From positions 682,001 through 746,000 of the forward strand of contig JAIXMG010000012.1 in assembly GCA_025201345.1 (NCBI GenBank): 64,000 nt of DNA, in the 5' to 3' direction. This document shows, piece after piece, positions 57,687 to 64,000 of this stretch; position 1 is the stretch's first letter, and the number at the start of each line of letters is the position of its first letter. A program made the position numbers and the translations under genes. A model generated the notes under the pieces. It did not search any database. It saw only the letters and a list, made by a program, of their open reading frames with translations, and was not told the DNA's origin. The DNA comes from Thamnidium elegans. Taxonomy: Eukaryota; Mucoromycota; Mucoromycetes; Mucorales; Mucoraceae.

Positions 57687-60600
57687 TTACAATTTACCTT
57701 TCCAAATATCATGAGAGTTTACATCTTCAACTATACTCTCTTCTTCTTCTTCTTCGAAAGGATCCTGTTCAATTTCTTCCTCTTCTTCTTCACTTGACAA
57801 ATAATGATCATAAATCGAAGCGTTGCTATAGCTACCAAATTAAAGTTAACAAAAAGTTTATACATTTGTACACATGTTTATGATTACTTGAATGAAGAGA
57901 TAACAGAATCACCGTTGTGAGACCCGAGATCATGATGTGTACTGATTGGCGTACGACTATTTCCTTCATGTGATTGTGTTACTGCAACATCACCGTTGTC
58001 AATAACAATAGCAGGAACTATTACAAAAAAAAAAAAAAAAATCAGTGGGCTATTGTGCAACATAACACAACGTTACTTTACTCTCATTTTGTCTCTTGCT
58101 TGCAAGATGTTTAAGGAATTTTTTTCTTAAAACAACTGTTTCTAATAACCCTCGAATTCTATCAATAGAAACCAGAGTATGAATAGCTTCTTCTTTCTTT
58201 TGATTTTGTAACAATTCTTCCAATCTACATGTTTTTTTTTAGAAAAAAAAAGCAGACATATTTAATAAATAATCAATGTATGTAATATTAAACTTACATA
58301 AGCGCGTTCTCAGGAACAATTAATTTTCGTTGTGCAAGCATAAGCAACATTTGGTTAAACGATACACCTCGGGTTGATTCGACCAAGGCAGTCTCCCAAT
58401 AAATCTTTTCCAAATCGTGTCTCCTTTTATGTATCTCGTGTTTATCCAACAGATTTAATTTCTGGTTTAGTGCAGCCAAATCCAACCGATGCGAATACAC
58501 ATCATCACTAGCCACATTTGTACTGCACGTTTCAACTAAACTCTTGATCGAGAACTCAGGCTCAAACACACGCACGTTAAAAATACCTTCCAATTTCCTC
58601 CACAGTGTCATGTACTGCTTCGGTCTCACATACCCTGTTCTTTGTGTATCAACAGACGCCCAAATCATTTTAAACTTTCGAATCTCGTCTCGATTCACCA
58701 ACGAGAAATTCGCCTTGATCTGATACACGTACGAAAAGTTGTCGGCTACCACGGCAACAAAGATAGCAATAAAGATATACATCGAGATAATATTAAAGGT
58801 CAAAAACAAGAAATAGGACCACCGTAACGACCCGCAATCGGAATCCAAATAATCTTCTGCCACAATACAATTTGGGTATTCAATCGTAAAATCGTGCATG
58901 ATGGCGTTCCACCCTTCGCCCGTGGAATACCTCACCAGCGAAATCATCGTATTACTGTACGACCTGAAATTAACATGCTCCGTCTGTGCACTGGGCCCGT
59001 ACTTTGTCAGTCCAAAGATCTGCATAAACATAATCGCATATGTCGTCAGCACCACAAACCACACCGCAAACACATTGACGATCTGGTACGCCGACGCGGC
59101 CATGGTCGTAAACAACTGGTTCAAACTATCGCTGCGCTGCACCAACTTAAAGCACAGTGCAGTCATAAACAGCTTTTGACTTTCGACATTGAGTTGCAAG
59201 TTTGGGTTTCCCAGCGTAATAATCGCCGTAATAAAACTTCCAATCACCATAGTCAAATCAAACAAATTCCACAGGTTTTTTCTGAACGACTTCCAGCCTA
59301 GCCCCAACAACTTGATGATGATTTCGAGCCAGTAGATAAGAATAAATGCTAAATAGATATAGATTTTCGCTCGACTCCAGCCGGCGGACCCATTATCCAT
59401 ATCCGCACCATCCGATTCTCGCGCTGTGTCTGTACACATGAACAAAATATTAAGCGACACAATCACCGTCATGAACTTGTAAAAGTTTCCTCTCTTCTCT
59501 ACCGTCAAATTAAAACACATCTTTCGGATCGAGTTGGTAGGCATCACTTTAGGCCGCTTGGCCGGTCGAATCTGGTTCAACAACTTCTTCAAATCCAACC
59601 ACCGTCTTTGATCGCTGGTCAAGTAAGCCGTACCATTTCTCCTTGTAAAGTTCTCAATCACAACACCCAAGAACAGCGAAATAACAAACACAGATCCAGC
59701 CAAATTATACACCATAAAAAAGATGCCCCATAACTGACTCGCGTCTTGCTGGGTCGCTAAATCTTTACCCATCACACTCATACTCGTCGTCAATACATCA
59801 ATCCACCCTTCACCAGAGCAAATCTCAAACAAGATCAAAAGTGAGCTCCAAAACGAATCAAAGCTGTATACATAGGGGTTATTCCAAATACGAGGCATAT
59901 AGACCGACGCGTCATCCGGCTGAGGTTCTTGCATCGATATCATGCCTTCATGAAGACACATATTCTTTTGCATCACATCATCATCATTACAGTTATAAAA
60001 CAGTCCCATAAAGATATTTTGCCCGTACAACGCGAACGGCACAATCAGACAAAGACCAAGCGCTGCTGCATCTAGAATACGCGGTAACCCAGTAACCAAA
60101 ATCGCTGTAAAAGTTTCCTTAGCAGGCCCCAGCAAGTTGATCAGTCGCAACGCTCTTAGCGCTTTAAACGCACGGAACCCACGCTCTAGCCCAGTAGCAC
60201 CTGAAAACCTTCCAAAATTAGACATGTACAGAGAAATCAAGACAAACAAATCCAAAAGGTTCCACCCGTTTAGCATGTACGCATTGGGCGTCAGTATAAG
60301 ACCATCTGCAATCACCTTGACCAAGAACTCAAACGTAAAGATGACCGTAAACGCATAGTCCGCATAAATCATTCTCATCACCGCTGCAGGATTATCACGA
60401 TGCTGGAACTGATACACGGGTGAATTATACACAGTTAGTACCACATTGGTAATAACACAAAGCGTAATGATCGTTAAAAAGATGATACTTTTCCATCTTG
60501 CAGCAGGGACGCCAAACGTACGTTCGCCACGACTGGGCTGCACAATCAACTGACACCACCTTCTGATTCTATTGCTCGGTGAAAACAAATACAGCGATTT

Positions 60601-63600
60601 ATCATAACTAGGATGTGCCAAAATAAAATCTCGTTTCAAAGCTCTTCGTTCTTCAATATCATGATCCGCAGTCTCTTGCTGAAACCTGCTGGCCACATTT
60701 TCACGTAACGAAGGGTCGACCAAGTACCGTAACGATCTTGGTTCGCTCATTTCTCCACCTCTCTTTTTAAAGTCATAAAACGTACCTGCTTGATCAAAGG
60801 GGTTTGCAGCTGGGTCCAAGTATAACGAAGTTCTGTTGGTTAATTTAGATTGATTTTCCAAGTCTGCATTGGGGTCAGGAAAGATATCGGATAAAAACCT
60901 TTGTATCTTTCGAAGCACACCGTGTTGTTGTTGTTGTTGTGTAATTTTAGAGGACATGAGCACAGGTTCATTTTGATGATCTGCTTCATTCATAAATTCA
61001 CGTACAATATTCTTTTGTACAGACAATACTAAATTACTTGGAATATTTGTAACATCCAATTCCTTGGGCTGTGATTTAAAATAACGATAGATGTTCCATC
61101 TACTCACCACCGTCTTTTTATCCAGCTCATTTTCTGTCTTTTTCATATAATGCAAAATTTGATTTCTACGTTTATCATTTTCGGCAATTTCAAAATTCTC
61201 CATCAGAACCGCAATAAACATATTTACCAGCACAAAATTAGAAAACGCAAACCAAAACACCAAGAACAAAGCATAGATGGCACTATTTCCATTAGTTGAA
61301 CCTGCCTCCATCACAGTATAAAGTACTGTGGTCCAATCTTCTCCAGAGAACAGTTGATATAAACTAACAAACGAATTGTAAACTGAAAAGAAACGCATTT
61401 CTTCGCCTGAATCAGAGGGTACCGCCCCTTCAAATAACTGGTACGCAATAATAGCTGTAATAAACGTAGCCAGCACAATGAAAAAAGATAAATTGATTAA
61501 ACCGTGCACACTACCCAACACACGAGACATTAACGTTCTTAACCGAGGTACAGCTACAACCAACCTATAAATTCTCAATACCTGAAACCCCGAAAACCAA
61601 ATATACACCATGGTATGATCTCTAATCACAGGAATTTGAATCACACACGTAACAATAGCCACCAATAAATCCGTTGAATTCATCTTTGATTTAAAGAACC
61701 CCTTTAAATCACCAATTTGATTAAGCAACCTTAACAAAATTTCCACCAAAAAAGCCAACGAAAACACCAGTTCAACTGTCCGTAACGCAAACACTTCTTC
61801 ATCCGACATACCATTGTTTTTAGATGCCATACATAGCAAATCAACCACAACCAACAGAATCCAAAACGGCTTTAACACAGTGACCAAAATATTGAGAGGT
61901 GACTTCTTTTGAGTCTTTTTAATTTTATCATGCGATTCGTTATACGCCCAACCTTTTTCATCGTCGTCAGCTAAAACAGGTTTTGCGTTGGAGTTTGTAA
62001 ACGCTGAATGTTGTGAATCCTCTCTTACTTTAGCAAACATTTCAGTGATAACCGCAATAAACAAATTAATCAGCCAAAAGTTCATAACAATTACAATAAT
62101 AATAAAGTAAAGACTTGCAACAAAGTATTCAGCGTCCATCATATCGTACATACGATCCGTCCATGATTGTACTATATAAAGAGATGTTAATTACTATTTA
62201 AAGTGCACATAGATAAAAATAACTTTACCACCAGTGATAATCATAACAAGTAACATGGATTCAAAAATATTATCAAAACTAATGGTTCCACCAAATGGGT
62301 TCTCGGTTTCTTCACATGTTAAGCCATTTTCACAAATAAAGCCTTTTGACCAAGGTGCAGATTTACCGTCCTTTAAAATGTAAGGTACAATGTCACCTGT
62401 TGCATTTATGTAACCGCCACAGTATTGGTTTAGCTCTACCGTATTATCATAATCTTCGGGATCTGTTTTTATAAGTTATTAGTTAAGGGGAGTTCTCGCA
62501 AACTTTTTATATATAAGGTAATTACCATGCCATACACAATGCCTTTTAAACGACCCTTTAAAAGACTGTACACCAATGATTCTACATAAAAGGGAGTTAA
62601 TATACTCGCATATATATAAAATAACAAATACATTACGCAAAAATAACAAAAAAGAACAACACAAAAAACAATACATTCACCAACAAGGGCGCAGCTTTCT
62701 TCAAACTATTTAAGATGACTTTACTTCCATCTGTAAGATTGAGTAACCTAAGCAAAATTAATGCAGATAACATTTTAAACACAAGTAATCTTCTTCCGAT
62801 ATCATCAACAATTTCTTGCTGTGTCATCAGTAAAGCAAAATCAATCCAATATGCAACAATCGCTACAAAATCTATTCGGTTCCAACTGTGTCTTAAAAAT
62901 GCGGTTTTGGCGTTATTTGGGTTCAAAAAAAGGCCGTATACCACTATACGACATAACATGACCAATCTACAGAACAAAACATTTTAGTTGTTGTTTATAC
63001 TAAATCAGAAAGAAAAAAATTACGTGTATAACGAAAATATCATCAAGAGCATATATTGGTCCCAACTACCTAACCATTTCTTTGGTGGTTCTGGGTCTGG
63101 GTCTACACCCCATCCTACAGCTACTAGTGTTGTACCATGTAAAACTAAAAGAAACATCATGATAGTCTCAAACCATCTAGAAAAAAAGCAGATAAGTTAC
63201 TTTTTGTACCTTTTTTTTTTTTTTTTTTTTTTTTGGTTGTTGTTGTATGCTTACTTCCAGCACAACATATTTGCCAAACACATTCGAAATGGATTTGCTG
63301 GAGAAAGTAATTTTAAACTATCTCCACTCAACACGATATACTCTTTCGTATCCTTTTGTTCTGGATTTACATAATAAGAAGTAGAATGCAACAGTGTTGT
63401 ATTTGGTGGTGAATCAGGTGGTGGGTTATTGGAAGAGATGGGCTTACTTAAAGGTATAACTTCATTTATAAAAGAAGAGGTATCAGAATCATGATCATTT
63501 GGTTGTTCAGATAGGGTAGTACGATGTTGTTGCTGTTGTTGTTGCTTAGGCTGAGAGATACTATCACTATTATTATTATGTACATTGATGACTCTTTTTG

Positions 63601-63991
63601 ATACTCTACGTATGGATCTAGAAAGTTTTCTGATAACAGCATTCTTATCAAAATGAATAATTTTATTTAATCTTCTTGTCCTTTGATCAATTTCTGGGTC
63701 AATAATAGCAGGTTCATATAATTTGGATGTTCTCTGATATTGAATAGAAGACCTATGATCTGATGGTTGCTTGTTTCGGCTAAAGCCAGAAACAGATGAA
63801 GCGTTTACTGTTAATCTCGCCGTATCCGAAAAATCGTCAAATTCATTATTATCTTGAATAATGATAGGTGGTGTTGCTGGTAGCGGGAGGCTTCTTTCTT
63901 GCTCAAAATTAGTTATAAAATCATCTAAACGAACGGGTTTCTTTTGGGTATATCTACGTTGGATATCTGTTGTCTTTGGTGTAAAAGACAT
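57687..63991 (-). CDS. CCH1: Voltage-gated calcium channel alpha subunit CCH1
   Basis: About 1933 residues from nine exons: 63991-63255, 63176-63024, 62966-62637, 62581-62526, 62462-62229, 62171-58298, 58224-58082, 58017-57888 and 57831-57687. It forms the plasma-membrane high-affinity calcium channel with Mid1. It contains four six-helix ion-transport repeats. Arginine-rich S4 segments are seen in RIYRLVVAVPRLRTLMSRV (II) and RAFKALRALRLINLL (III). Pore loops read ITGVQSWTD (I), FSGEDWTTV (II), CSGEGWIDV (III) and STGEGWNAI (IV). The N-terminal 245 residues and the Glu-rich C-terminal tail are cytosolic. Length is close to yeast Cch1 (2039). The ATG at 63991 is nine bases from the window edge, so a longer N-terminus outside the window cannot be excluded. 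Confidence 0.93.
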
Positions 63992-64000
63992 GAAGGGTTC

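Noticed and set aside
54123..64000. Possible operon-like cluster of SFP1-like, MAK21 and CCH1 genes on one strand
   Set aside because: Each has its own introns and spacer with promoter-like sequence; strand agreement of three eukaryotic genes is not evidence of co-transcription.

Overview
The window is AT-rich eukaryotic DNA with short GT-AG introns (mostly 45-130 nt), many homopolymer runs and compact genes separated by long AT-rich spacers. Gene content and protein character point to an early-diverging filamentous fungus, most probably a Mucorales relative (Mucoromycota). This is inference: there is no rRNA or other marker here, and no tRNA gene was found by eye. Exon joins below were worked out by hand from splice signals, reading phase and recall of the protein families.

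Layout. 1-12.4 kb: an imperfect palindrome of about 630 bp, a Reg1-like phosphatase regulator with a 23-nt micro-exon, an HMG-box protein, an SLC35F6-like transporter, a DUF202 membrane protein and ribosomal protein uS5 (RPS2). 12.5-21 kb: PI 4-kinase STT4 in ten exons, followed on the same strand by the complex I assembly methyltransferase NDUFAF7. 21-26.2 kb: a gene-poor stretch holding decayed coding relics. 26.2-32.6 kb: a sugar/H+ symporter, the oligoribonuclease REX2, and an NRP1-like protein in which the exonuclease domain has lost its catalytic residues. 33.5-36 kb: two convergent paralogous 7-TM genes sharing a nearly identical 193-bp block. 37-41 kb: a sphingoid-base kinase and a PHO84-type phosphate transporter. 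41-44 kb: spacer with more relics. 44-48 kb: a second kind of 7-TM protein, a MerT-like/HMA membrane protein, and a one-pass membrane protein with an SH3 domain. 48-52.3 kb: a rearranged spacer with an inverted, decayed copy of the SH3 gene end, two direct repeats and a 173-bp TA-flanked MITE. 52.3-64 kb, all minus strand: an SFP1-like zinc-finger regulator, ribosome biogenesis factor MAK21/NOC1 and the calcium channel CCH1.

Functional themes, none in an operon-like arrangement: membrane and lipid signalling (STT4, sphingoid-base kinase, CCH1), nutrient and metal transport (sugar symporter, PHO84, MerT-HMA, SLC35F6), and ribosome production (RPS2, MAK21, SFP1-like regulator).
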